A DNA stretch of 10,924 nt from the NCBI GenBank assembly GCA_005877185.1, contig VBPQ01000009.1, positions 1 to 10,924 on the forward strand, read 5' to 3'. The stretch is from Nitrososphaerota archaeon (GTDB lineage Archaea > Thermoproteota > Nitrososphaeria > Nitrososphaerales > Gagatemarchaeaceae). Shown piece after piece: positions 1-6,158 of the stretch. Below the pieces are notes generated by a model, which made no database searches, was not told where the DNA came from, and was given only the letters and a program-made list of their open reading frames with translations. The first letter of the stretch is position 1; every line of letters starts with the position of its first letter. Position numbers and translations under genes: made by a program.

Positions 1-243
1 TCAGGTCTAAACTTTCCCATGATGAATCTCGCTACCTTCGAGTTAGGAGTGCCAGGGCTGTATATCTTGCTAGTACGTGCCTGGGATTTTATCAGCCTAT
101 AGTTTCCGCCATGAATGTTCGATCACCTTTGAAAGTCCGCGACTTGAACTCCCCTAATTAAGCTTCAGGCGTTCAAGGCCAAGTCTCAAACCTTGGCAGG
201 ACTGTCTAGATGATTAAATACACATACATACACGAATTACCGC
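1..243. other. Intergenic region upstream of vapBC with outward promoter signals
   Basis: I see no convincing gene in this stretch. On the minus strand an ATG at position 20 opens a reading frame (M-G-K-F-R-P) that leaves the window after six codons. It is preceded by a TATA-like GATATACAG at about 58-67, roughly 40 bases upstream, so it could be the start of a divergent gene, but six codons cannot prove that. An inverted repeat CCAGG (52-56) / CCTGG (80-84) flanks that TATA-like stretch. No tRNA T-loop with matching stem was found on either strand. Confidence 0.4.
211..221 (+). promoter_or_regulatory. TATA box of vapBC
   Basis: TGATTAAATAC matches the archaeal TATA consensus. Its centre is about 27 bases before the ATG at 244, the usual TATA-to-transcription-start distance. 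The mRNA would therefore begin at or within a few bases of the start codon and be leaderless. No Shine-Dalgarno sequence precedes the ATG, which agrees. Confidence 0.55.
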
Positions 244-480
244 ATGGGCCATCGGACCATCACGATATCCGACGAAGCGTACCGAGCATTATCGAAGCTA
301 AAAAGAGCCAAAGAGTCCTTTACTGACGTAATCTTGCGCCTCGCGTCCGGTAGGGGGAGTGCGACAAATGTCTTGAACTATATCGAGCGACTCCCACCCA
401 GCGAAGAGCTAGCCAAGAACATCGAGATGGCAATGACCAGGACAAGGAAAGCAGCACTGCGGAAAGTCGTGATAGGCTGA
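244..480 (+). CDS. vapB: VapB-type antitoxin (VAPB_antitox / DUF217 family)
   Basis: This 78-residue protein has the pattern of archaeal VapB antitoxins of the PF02697 type. A short N-terminal strand (T-I-T-I-S) is followed by D-E-A-Y-x-x-L-x-x-L-K and then E-S-F-T-D-V-I-L-R-L, a small DNA-binding dimerisation module. The C-terminal half (residues about 48-78) is charged and helical and would wrap the toxin. In this family the antitoxin neutralises the PIN-domain RNase and, with it, represses its own promoter. The VapC toxin gene follows after 13 bases, so the two are almost certainly co-transcribed. The ATG at 244 is supported by a TATA box at about -27. The family call rests on the residue pattern and the partner gene. 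Confidence 0.85.
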   Translation: MGHRTITISDEAYRALSKLKRAKESFTDVILRLASGRGSATNVLNYIERLPPSEELAKNIEMAMTRTRKAALRKVVIG

Positions 481-493
481 ATTCGGGTAATAC

Positions 494-892
494 GTGTTGG
501 TTTGCCTAGATACCTCTGTAATCATCGCACTGATAAGAAGGGATCAAAAAGCAATCGAGAAGCTGAGGGAAGCGGTGGCTAGCCGGCGCAGAGTATCGAC
601 CACGGTAGTGAGCCTCTGCGAACTCTACGCGGGAGCATATGGCTCAAGAGATCCGATGCGGGAACTGGAGAAGGTTCAGGGTCTCGCTTCCCTCTTGGAT
701 GTGCTTCACTTCGGCGTTAATGTTGCAAAGAAATATGGTGAGCTGGCCAATAGTCAAATCATGAAGGGGAAACCAATTGGCGACTTCGATATGATCATCG
801 CGTCCACTTCATTATTGAATGAGGAGCCTCTCGCCACCAGGGATGTTGAACATTTCTCAAGAGTGCCTGGACTCGAAGTTGAGGTCTGGTGA
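494..892 (+). CDS. vapC: VapC-type PIN-domain ribonuclease toxin
   Basis: The 132 residues form one complete PIN domain, a normal length for VapC. Acidic metal-binding residues are visible in order: D6 in L-D-T-S, E43 in C-E-L-Y-A-G, D99 in G-D-F-D-M-I-I-A (D97 adjacent) and D117 in A-T-R-D. With all four present the toxin should be catalytically intact. VapC enzymes are Mg2+-dependent RNases that cut tRNA or rRNA when freed from VapB; the target cannot be read from sequence. The start is a GTG at 494, giving M-L-V-C-L-D-T-S, the usual distance from the N-terminus to the first Asp. It lies 13 bases after the antitoxin stop and has no strong Shine-Dalgarno sequence, so translation may be coupled to vapB. 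Confidence 0.92.
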   Translation: MLVCLDTSVIIALIRRDQKAIEKLREAVASRRRVSTTVVSLCELYAGAYGSRDPMRELEKVQGLASLLDVLHFGVNVAKKYGELANSQIMKGKPIGDFDMIIASTSLLNEEPLATRDVEHFSRVPGLEVEVW

Positions 893-984
893 AAATGAAG
901 GTTGGTCGCCAAAATCGTCCTATCGATAGCTGAAACGTAGCTCGTAGCGCAATTCCGAACTACGCCCTATGACTAGCCTGCTGA
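893..984. other. Short spacer with palindromes between vapC and the methyltransferase gene
   Basis: The spacer contains a perfect 10-base palindrome CTATCGATAG at 920-929. It also has a small potential hairpin, CGTAG (943-947) with CTACG (960-964). No T-run follows either, so neither is a convincing terminator. No clear TATA box for the downstream gene was found. Confidence 0.3.
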
Positions 985-2193
985 ATGTTCTTAGAGGGGC
1001 TCAAGGCCAAGAAGAAATCTTCGTTGCCATACACCCTTCCAGAGGCTCTGAGGGGCGCGGAGAGGCTGGCGCTGGTACTGGCCTTCGGAAGGCTCTCCGT
1101 GCTGGAGGCGTGCTCCACCCTCGGGAGCGTCACGAAGGTCGAGGTGCCGTGCGAGCGCATCTGTGTTGTCGAACTCGACCCATCCTCTCTTCGGTCCGTG
1201 ACTAAGCTGGCAGGCATCCACAAGTTTTCACCTCTGTTAACGCGTTTTCATGGAGACGAGGCCGTCATCCGCCAGCTCGTCGATCAGATCGCCAACGAAA
1301 TCGACGTATCGAGGTTCGCGCTGAGCGCCTACGACACGGACGAGGCCGACTACGAGGTCCTCGTTCGGCTCCTGCTCGACGCTTTCAGGCAGGCGGGCTT
1401 CAAGAAGATCAGGCTCTTGAGACCGAAAGGTAACGAGCTGCTCGCGGACCAGGTCCTCTCGCGCGATGCTCTAGACCTGATAGCCTTCCCGTACAAGGGA
1501 GGCTACGGACTCGGCCCGACCGCCTGGGTCCCCGACGTCGCCACGATGAGGAAGAGGGGGGTCGAGAAGCCAGCGCCCCACTCCGAAATCTCGCTCTCGC
1601 CCAGGCTCGCCCAGCTGCTGCTCAACCTCTCAGGCCTCTCGCCGGGCCAGAGACTGCTCGACCCGTTCTGCGGTTCAGGCACGATAATCTCGGAGGGCGC
1701 TCTCATGTCCCTGAACTGTGTTGGCATCGACTCCAATCCCACCAGAGTCGCCCAAGCAAAGCGGAATCTCGCGTGGGTGGAGAAGCAATCTGAGTCGGGG
1801 AGAACCTTGGCATACGACATAGAAAAGGGGGACGCAAGAGATTTCGAAGGAAGATTCGACGGAATCGTGACAGAGCCGATTCTCCTCCCCAGATTCCACT
1901 CCACCCCTAGTTCTCAAAAAGCGAAGCATTTGGTCAACAAAGCCAGCCGTGTGTACTCCGAGTCTCTCTATCCCATGGCTGAGGCCGTGCGAAAGGGTGG
2001 TCGGGTCGTGATAGTAGTCCCAACTCTAAGGACCGCCGACGGGTCGGAGGTTCTTCTTAGGCTCGAGGGGACGGAGAGCATCGGGCTGAAGGAGTTCCAG
2101 CCCGGTCACTTGAGGTTCGAATACCCTGTCAGGGTTGCCTTTGAGAGCACCAGATGGCTGGGGAGGGCGGTCTACGTCTTCGAACGCGTCTGA
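985..2193 (+). CDS. Trm11/TrmG10-like RNA (guanine-N2) methyltransferase
   Basis: This is a 402-residue class I SAM-dependent methyltransferase with an N-terminal RNA-binding region (about 27-170, Trm11/THUMP-like position). SAM motif I is D-P-F-C-G-S-G-T-I at 226-234, preceded by the family-typical S-L-S-P-R-L-A-Q (203-210) and followed by acidic D249 and G-D-A at 282-284. Relatives make N2-methyl or dimethyl guanosine in tRNA, usually G10. The motif IV position, normally D-P-P-Y in TrmG10, reads T-E-P (296-298) followed by I-L-L-P, so substrate and chemistry are less certain. The start is uncertain too: ATG 985 adds about 26 residues before the first family-like strand, and an in-frame TTG at codon 14 is possible. 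Its 3' end overlaps the convergent TrmJ-like gene by 22 bases. Codons are GC-rich like the housekeeping cluster. Confidence 0.8.
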   Translation: MFLEGLKAKKKSSLPYTLPEALRGAERLALVLAFGRLSVLEACSTLGSVTKVEVPCERICVVELDPSSLRSVTKLAGIHKFSPLLTRFHGDEAVIRQLVDQIANEIDVSRFALSAYDTDEADYEVLVRLLLDAFRQAGFKKIRLLRPKGNELLADQVLSRDALDLIAFPYKGGYGLGPTAWVPDVATMRKRGVEKPAPHSEISLSPRLAQLLLNLSGLSPGQRLLDPFCGSGTIISEGALMSLNCVGIDSNPTRVAQAKRNLAWVEKQSESGRTLAYDIEKGDARDFEGRFDGIVTEPILLPRFHSTPSSQKAKHLVNKASRVYSESLYPMAEAVRKGGRVVIVVPTLRTADGSEVLLRLEGTESIGLKEFQPGHLRFEYPVRVAFESTRWLGRAVYVFERV

Positions 2194-2897
2194 GCGCGGA
2201 ATTCGTTCTCCGCCTTAATCGTCTGTACCGCCCTCCTGAAGATCCCGGCCATCAAGAGCATCTCCTTCTCCCCGGTCTGCGAGGTCACCGCAACTCGTTT
2301 GGCGATTTCACCCAGCCTATCCGACCGGTGCCTCTGGAATCTTGCCGAGACAGCAAGCTCGTGCAGATTGCGCGCAAACAGCTCCCTGGCACTCCTGGAC
2401 GGCGGGCGAACTCTTGAGGGGTCCCTCCTTGAAGCGAGGTAGAGGAGGATCGCCAACGAATGGCTGACGTTCATGGTGGGGTATTCACTTCCCGTGTCGA
2501 CCGAGGTCACGACGTCACAGAACCTGATTTCGTCGTTCGTCAACCCCGTCGCCTCCCTGCCGAGAACCAGGGAGGACGACTTCGCCGACCGAAGATAAGA
2601 GGCGGCACGCTCCGGCCTCATCACCCTTCTGACCAGGTTCCCCTTCCTCCTTGCCCTGATGGCGGTCGTTGCGACCAGAAGGTCGTGAACCCTTCGAATT
2701 TCTCCGAACTCTACGGTTTCGGCCCGGTCCAGCACATCAGCACCGTGGGCGGCGTAGATCGAGGCAGCAGAAAGGTCCACCTTGGGATTGACGAAGTAGA
2801 CCCTCCTGACCCCAAAGTTCTTCGCGAGGCGGGCCACGTATCCCACGTTGACTGGGTACTCCGGCTCAACGAGCGTGATCGAGAGGTTTCGCAGCAA
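2172..2897 (-). CDS. trmJ: TrmJ-like SPOUT family RNA 2'-O-methyltransferase
   Basis: The 241-residue protein has the three SpoU/TrmH motifs. Motif 1 is E-P-E-Y-P-V-N-V-G-Y-V-A-R (11-23). Motif 2 is V-L-G-R-E-A-T-G-L-T-N-D-E (111-123). Motif 3 is Y-P-T-M-N-V-S-H-S-L-A-I-L-L-Y (139-153). These build the trefoil-knot SAM site. A C-terminal helical extension (about 160-241) matches the TrmJ architecture, whose archaeal members 2'-O-methylate C32 of tRNA; another tRNA or rRNA ribose target is possible. The start is TTG at 2897, five bases after the ksgA stop, so it is probably translated with that cluster. It places motif 1 at the usual distance from the N-terminus, and the only upstream in-frame alternative I saw is a CTG. 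It is the last gene of the minus-strand cluster. Confidence 0.88.
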   Translation of the reverse strand: MLRNLSITLVEPEYPVNVGYVARLAKNFGVRRVYFVNPKVDLSAASIYAAHGADVLDRAETVEFGEIRRVHDLLVATTAIRARRKGNLVRRVMRPERAASYLRSAKSSSLVLGREATGLTNDEIRFCDVVTSVDTGSEYPTMNVSHSLAILLYLASRRDPSRVRPPSRSARELFARNLHELAVSARFQRHRSDRLGEIAKRVAVTSQTGEKEMLLMAGIFRRAVQTIKAENEFRAQTRSKT

Positions 2898-2902
2898 ATC
2901 GC

Positions 2903-3631
2903 TCAGCGGCCCAAGGACGCCCCTAAGGAACCGATTATGTCATGAACTTCTTCGGGTGCGAGGGAGTTGACGCGCCTGGAACCGAGGTTCGTTCCGACTG
3001 AAGAATCGAAACCTAGCTCGCTGAGAGCAGCCTTCAGGCTACGCCTTCGCAGGGAAAAGAGGAGCTTGATCAGCAGCACTTTCCTTCGCGTCAACGCCCT
3101 CTTCCTGACGAAGACGACCATCCGCGAATTCACGCGCGGCGGGGGCTCGAACGCATGCCTCGGCACTGGGTTCTTGAGCGAGACGTCGGCTGAGAGCTGT
3201 GCGATGACCGAGACGGCTCGGTAGTTCCTCTCCCCCGGATTTGCGGTTATCTTCCTCGCGAAATCTTCCTGCAGGATGACTATCGCCCTGTCGTAAGCGA
3301 GTTCGCTCAGCCATTCGACAAAGGTGGAGGACTCGGAGTAGGGGAGGCTCGAGACCAGGACATCGAATCGGGGCCTCGCCTTGAAGGCGTCGCCAAGACG
3401 CAATTTCGCGTGATGGGAGTTGAGCAGGCTCCTGGTCATGAGGTAATTCTCGCGGTCTATCTCGTATGCTTCGAGGCTGTCCGCTACCTTGGCCAGCTCT
3501 GCGGTCAGAGTGCCCCTTCCCGTGCCTACCTCCAGGACTCTCTCGCCATTCTTTATCGCGGCGAGCTCGACGACCCTCTTAACAACCCCCTCGTCTCTGA
3601 GATAGTGCTGACCCAGGCTTCGCCGCTTCAT
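2903..3631 (-). CDS. ksgA: 16S rRNA dimethyladenosine transferase KsgA/Dim1 family
   Basis: KsgA (RsmA/Dim1) dimethylates two adjacent adenosines near the 3' end of 16S rRNA and acts as a late checkpoint in small-subunit assembly. The 242-residue protein has the family signature L-G-Q-H-Y-L (6-11). SAM motif I is E-V-G-T-G-R-G (34-40), an acidic ribose contact is in Y-E-I-D (57-59), and G-D-A-F (80-83) would contact adenine. Motif IV, usually N-L/I-P-Y, reads S-S-L-P-Y-S (94-99), with Ser in place of the Asn. The basic C-terminal domain (about 170-242) carries R-V-N-S and R-R-R-S-L-K-A-A, as expected. The ATG overlaps the stop of the DUF655 gene as ATGA, so translation is coupled. Length is slightly short for the family but no domain is missing. 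Confidence 0.92.
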   Translation of the reverse strand: MKRRSLGQHYLRDEGVVKRVVELAAIKNGERVLEVGTGRGTLTAELAKVADSLEAYEIDRENYLMTRSLLNSHHAKLRLGDAFKARPRFDVLVSSLPYSESSTFVEWLSELAYDRAIVILQEDFARKITANPGERNYRAVSVIAQLSADVSLKNPVPRHAFEPPPRVNSRMVVFVRKRALTRRKVLLIKLLFSLRRRSLKAALSELGFDSSVGTNLGSRRVNSLAPEEVHDIIGSLGASLGR

Positions 3632-4185
3632 TTTCTGATGAACAGATTGATTCTCGACCCCCCGGAGAGCTCTTCGACTATTCGCCTGGCGAGAAGCTTG
3701 GCGGGCTCCCTCAGCCCGACCCTCTGTTGAATCTCCTCAAAGCTCTTGAAGGGTTGCCTCTCCCTCCCGTCGACGATCTGTTTCATGAACGTCTTCCCTA
3801 TGCCCGGAATCAACTCGAGGCCGTGCAGTCTCGGAGTGAGAGGCTGTAATTCGTTGAAGTATGCGACGTACTTCGATTCGTTTGATTTCACTATCCTCTC
3901 GACGACGCTGAGAAGAGAGCTCTTCGACTCGGGTGTCAGCTCTTCGAAGGAGAGTTTGCCGAGAACGCTGACTATCTTCTCTCTCCCCTCTTTTCCTATC
4001 CTGACCCTCTCTCCGGGTTCGAAATTCTGATTCTCAACGGCGAGCAGCTCGAGGAGCGTCAACCTATCCTCCCCTATCGCCTGAACGATTGGTCCCTCTC
4101 GCCCCTTTATGACGACGGACTTCCCTCTCGGCGAGTAGTCCAATACGTATGCATACTCCTCGTACTTCTTCTCCGCGGATAGCAT
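3628..4185 (-). CDS. DUF655 family protein with helix-hairpin-helix, linked to KsgA
   Basis: This 185-residue archaeal protein matches DUF655. The N-terminal half (about 10-75) is beta-rich and OB-like, with a Y-V-L-D-Y start and G-E-R-V-R-I-G. The C-terminal half has a helix-hairpin-helix nucleic-acid-binding motif, L-I-P-G-I-G-K-T-F-M (125-134), followed by F-K-S-F-E-E-I and ending in a basic I-R-K tail. Members are widely found beside ksgA and rpoF-rpl21e in archaea, suggesting a role in ribosome maturation or RNA binding; no reaction is known to me. The gene overlaps ksgA by four bases. Its start (ATG 4185) follows a 250-base gap after rpoF, with a G-rich GAGGGG about 15 bases upstream as a possible but distant ribosome-binding site. 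Confidence 0.88.
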   Translation of the reverse strand: MLSAEKKYEEYAYVLDYSPRGKSVVIKGREGPIVQAIGEDRLTLLELLAVENQNFEPGERVRIGKEGREKIVSVLGKLSFEELTPESKSSLLSVVERIVKSNESKYVAYFNELQPLTPRLHGLELIPGIGKTFMKQIVDGRERQPFKSFEEIQQRVGLREPAKLLARRIVEELSGGSRINLFIRK

Positions 4186-4313
4186 CTATCGAGATTCGCC
4201 CCTCACGCGTTTTTTTCAGTAGACCAAGAGTCGAAGCGACCCAGCTTCCGAAACCCCGTGAGCGCTCATAATCTATCCTCTGCGAATCTCTCTTTGTGTC
4301 AGGGACGCAAAGC

Positions 4314-4322
4314 TATTTAATT
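4314..4322 (-). promoter_or_regulatory. Probable internal promoter TATA box for DUF655-ksgA-trmJ
   Basis: On the minus strand this reads AATTAAATA, preceded by the purine stretch GTGAAG that could serve as a BRE. Its symmetry means it could equally work on the plus strand. The choice of direction is inference. Confidence 0.4.
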
Positions 4323-4340
4323 CTTCACCATCGCGATTCT

Positions 4341-4430
4341 GATGGGTAGAGCGGATTCCGTCGTCGTCTAGGGGCTCACTGACCCGGCCCGTCCTCAATT
4401 GCCGGATTATCGGCTCGCAGACCGATTTTT
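4341..4430 (+). ncRNA. Candidate small RNA in the rpoF-DUF655 gap
   Basis: A plus-strand transcript starting about 26 bases from the TATA-like element at 4314-4322 would run through two hairpins. The first is CCGGC/GCCGG (4384-4388 with 4401-4405, 12-base loop). The second is ATCGG/CCGAT (4409-4413 with 4422-4426, 8-base loop), whose 3' arm runs directly into TTTTT (4426-4430), an intrinsic-terminator-like end. Part of it (GTC-TAGGGGCTCACT-GAC, 4369-4383) resembles a tRNA-Glu D-arm, but no T-loop or acceptor pairing is present. This is a structural guess only. Confidence 0.22.
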
Positions 4431-4439
4431 GAGAGCCGC

Positions 4440-4772
4440 TCACTTGCGTGGATGGAGAATCTTCAGGACCTTCTCGAGGGTCTCGGTCGAAAGCAGCTTC
4501 CTCCACCCGGACGTGAAGGTCCTCAGCTCCTCGATCGTCTTCGGCATGATGTTCACTACCTCCACCGCCTCCTCCGGGGTGAGCCCGCAATCGCTCTCGA
4601 GCTGCTTTCGCATCTTCCTCGCTTCCTCCGGCGTGGCCTTCGAGAACTTCAATAGGTAGTCCAGCGTTCTCTTCTGGATCTGGTCCGCCTTCTCCACGTT
4701 TATCTTCTGTAGGGCTTGGTTGGCTTCCGGGATGCTGAGAAGCTTCTTCTCTACGTGTTCGGCCACCATCAT
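4440..4772 (-). CDS. rpoF: DNA-directed RNA polymerase subunit F (Rpo4/Rpb4 homologue)
   Basis: RpoF (Rpo4) pairs with RpoE (Rpo7) to form the stalk of archaeal RNA polymerase, which helps promoter opening, elongation and RNA binding. The 110 residues are a typical length and wholly helical. The pattern fits Rpb4: an N-terminal L-L-S-I-P-E-A (tip segment), then R-T-L-D-Y-L-L-K-F-S-K and A-R-K-M-R-K-Q-L, then the HRDC-like L-T-P-E-E-A-V-E-V-V-N-I-M-P-K-T (64-79) and I-L-H at the end. It follows rpl21e, whose stop overlaps this start as ATGA. A second ATG one codon later (4769) is equally possible. The rpl21e-rpoF linkage is a standard archaeal arrangement and strengthens the call. Confidence 0.95.
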   Translation of the reverse strand: MMVAEHVEKKLLSIPEANQALQKINVEKADQIQKRTLDYLLKFSKATPEEARKMRKQLESDCGLTPEEAVEVVNIMPKTIEELRTFTSGWRKLLSTETLEKVLKILHPRK

Positions 4773-5053
4773 CGTCCCTCTAGGGGCGAGACGTGCTCCT
4801 TTCGAGCTATCACAACCTTCATCTTCTCACCGACTGGGACTTCAATCGTGAGGGCACGCCTGCCGACGTCCTTCACCACCCCGACCAAGCCGTTGAACCT
4901 CCTATGGGGCATACCCTTGACCTGAGCCGGGTCGATCTTAATCACGACCCTGTCGTTCAGCGAGTACTCCCTGAGAATGCTGCTCAATCCCCTCACCCCT
5001 TTGCTCCGTAGGAGAGAACGCGTCCTCCTTCTGTAGCCGTGTGACCTAGCCAT
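4769..5053 (-). CDS. rpl21e: Large-subunit ribosomal protein eL21 (L21e)
   Basis: This 94-residue basic protein is found only in archaeal and eukaryotic large ribosomal subunits. The N-terminus S-H-G-Y-R-R-R-T-R-S-L-L-R (4-16) is the family signature, followed by the SH3-like barrel. Within it are V-V-I-K-I-D-P (36-42), M-P-H-R-R-F-N-G (48-55) and G-V-V-K-D-V-G-R-R-A (58-67). Length is typical. The ATG at 5053 lies inside the end of pus10 (8-base overlap), and its stop overlaps the rpoF start by 4 bases, so all three are probably read from one mRNA with coupled translation. Confidence 0.97.
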   Translation of the reverse strand: MARSHGYRRRTRSLLRSKGVRGLSSILREYSLNDRVVIKIDPAQVKGMPHRRFNGLVGVVKDVGRRALTIEVPVGEKMKVVIARKEHVSPLEGR

Positions 5054-6158
5054 ACTGGAACCTGCCCACCTCCACCTTCAGGATGTCAAATTTTCGACAT
5101 TTCAAGTCGGCTTTTAAGACTTCCGAAATCGACGGAGAGACAGAGTCCCCATTCACGAGCCGTTTCACTGGCAGACCACCGTCCAGCTTGATCTCAGCCA
5201 GTATCCCTCCTCTCCCGGCAGCCTTCGCCTTCACACGATAAACCCTCTTGTAAGCAGGCTTCTCTCCAGGCCTCCGGAATTCGACTACGACGTTCCTCAT
5301 CAGTCTGGAGAGGCTCCTTAGGTCCTCGGCACTAATCCTGCTCGTGGAATCGATTGCCACCCTGGTCATGAACTTGAAGCTCGGGAGTTTCAAAGGCCTG
5401 CTCGGAAGCAACTTCAAACCGCTGACGCGCATCTGACCCATCCCCGTCCTTGAGACGAAGCCTCTCGGCACCCTCCTCTTCCTCGGATTCTTCGCTTCGA
5501 CCACGAACGGTCTTCCGGAGGGTCCCACGGCGCTCTCCGGGTCTTCGGTTCCGATCCAAGTGAACTTCATCTTCTTCGAACCCAACAGGGGGCCGAGTCT
5601 CTTCTGTATGGTGGACTCGACGCTCGCCTTCGTCTCGTCATAACCAGAATAGCCGCAAACCGCGCATCCGCTACCGCGACAGCTGGCGCAGAAAGTCTTC
5701 CGCTGCGCAATCCCGGCTGGTTTTGTGTACCTGCCGTAGATGAACACGGGTCTCGCGTTCAGCCTGACCTCGGACGCCCCCAGGTCCACCAAGATGGCGA
5801 GCTCCGGGTTCAGCTTGTCGACCCGCCTGCGCGTTGCCCTGGCTACCCTCTCGGAGAGGTTCCTTGAGAGCCAGGCCTTTATCGTCTCCCTACCCTTCAG
5901 CTTGTACTCTGCACGGAGCTGGTCCTCCCTCTCCTGCATTCCCTCCGGCAGCGAGAGGCCGACGGAGAAGGTCCGAAACTCGTAGCCCTTCAGTCCCCGC
6001 AGGATGTCAGACCGAATTTCGTCCACTCTTGTCGTGAGCCCTCTGCAGATGAAGCAGCGTCTGGGGTCTGAAGCGCGAGCTTCCCGGAAGCCTTGTCTGA
6101 GCGAACAGGGCTCGCACAGCTCATACCTCTGAATCGCCTCCATCACCTCATTGCCCAC
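5046..6158 (-). CDS. pus10: tRNA pseudouridine synthase Pus10
   Basis: Archaeal Pus10 makes pseudouridine 54 (and often 55) in the tRNA T-loop. The 370-residue protein has an N-terminal zinc-binding region with C15-x-x-C18 and C35-x-x-C38. A THUMP-like region follows, then a second cysteine cluster C157-x-x-C160-x4-C165-x-x-C168 (C-R-G-S-G-C-A-V-C-G). The catalytic domain has G-T-E-D (203-206, D206 the likely catalytic Asp) and G-R-P-F (215-218). The C-terminal G-D-S-V-S-P-S-I-S-E-V-L is typical of the family. The usual G-R-E-D-x-D-x-R motif is altered: the Arg before E-D is Thr, and the following D-x-R is missing. The start may be GTG 6158, with AAGGATGG upstream, overlapping srp54 by 11 bases, or ATG 6143, which shortens it by five residues. 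Confidence 0.92.
   Translation of the reverse strand: MGNEVMEAIQRYELCEPCSLRQGFREARASDPRRCFICRGLTTRVDEIRSDILRGLKGYEFRTFSVGLSLPEGMQEREDQLRAEYKLKGRETIKAWLSRNLSERVARATRRRVDKLNPELAILVDLGASEVRLNARPVFIYGRYTKPAGIAQRKTFCASCRGSGCAVCGYSGYDETKASVESTIQKRLGPLLGSKKMKFTWIGTEDPESAVGPSGRPFVVEAKNPRKRRVPRGFVSRTGMGQMRVSGLKLLPSRPLKLPSFKFMTRVAIDSTSRISAEDLRSLSRLMRNVVVEFRRPGEKPAYKRVYRVKAKAAGRGGILAEIKLDGGLPVKRLVNGDSVSPSISEVLKADLKCRKFDILKVEVGRFQYG

Larger units (their letters stand above)
4186..4439. other. 254-base intergenic gap with bidirectional TATA-like element and hairpins
   Basis: This is the only sizeable gap in the srp54-to-trmJ cluster. It holds a near-symmetric TATA-like TATTTAATT (4314-4322) that could drive either strand. 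Minus-strand initiation near 4291 would give DUF655-ksgA-trmJ their own mRNA with a leader of about 105 bases. Plus-strand initiation near 4345 would make a short RNA ending at a hairpin plus T5 at 4409-4430. A second hairpin is CCGGC (4384-4388) / GCCGG (4401-4405). A T7 run on the plus strand lies at 4210-4216. I found no protein-coding frame here that looks real. Confidence 0.5.

Noticed and set aside
120..160. Minus-strand GTTCAAGTC as a tRNA T-loop
   Set aside because: The flanking five bases on each side are not complementary and no other tRNA arms are present.
943..964. CGTAG/CTACG hairpin after vapC as a terminator
   Set aside because: Stem of five base pairs, 12-base loop and no T-run.
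1503..1904. Minus-strand ORF within the methyltransferase gene
   Set aside because: Antisense shadow of the SAM-binding domain; composition is not protein-like.
2460..2945. 161-residue plus-strand ORF
   Set aside because: It lies fully antisense to the TrmJ-like and ksgA genes, which carry clear family motifs; it is a GC-rich shadow frame.
4210..4216. T7 run as terminator on the plus strand
   Set aside because: No plus-strand gene ends nearby; it is only relevant if a plus-strand small RNA reads backwards from elsewhere, for which there is no evidence.
4337..4382. Possible C/D box guide RNA (CTGATGG ... CTGA)
   Set aside because: The C box does not match RTGATGA, and no C'/D' pair lies between; too weak to call.
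4358..4430. tRNA-Glu-like segment (D-arm-like GTC...GAC, a CCGGC/GCCGG stem and a following hairpin)
   Set aside because: No T-loop consensus (TTCRA), the anticodon loop would be 12 bases, and no 7-bp acceptor pairing exists; similarity is limited to the D-arm.
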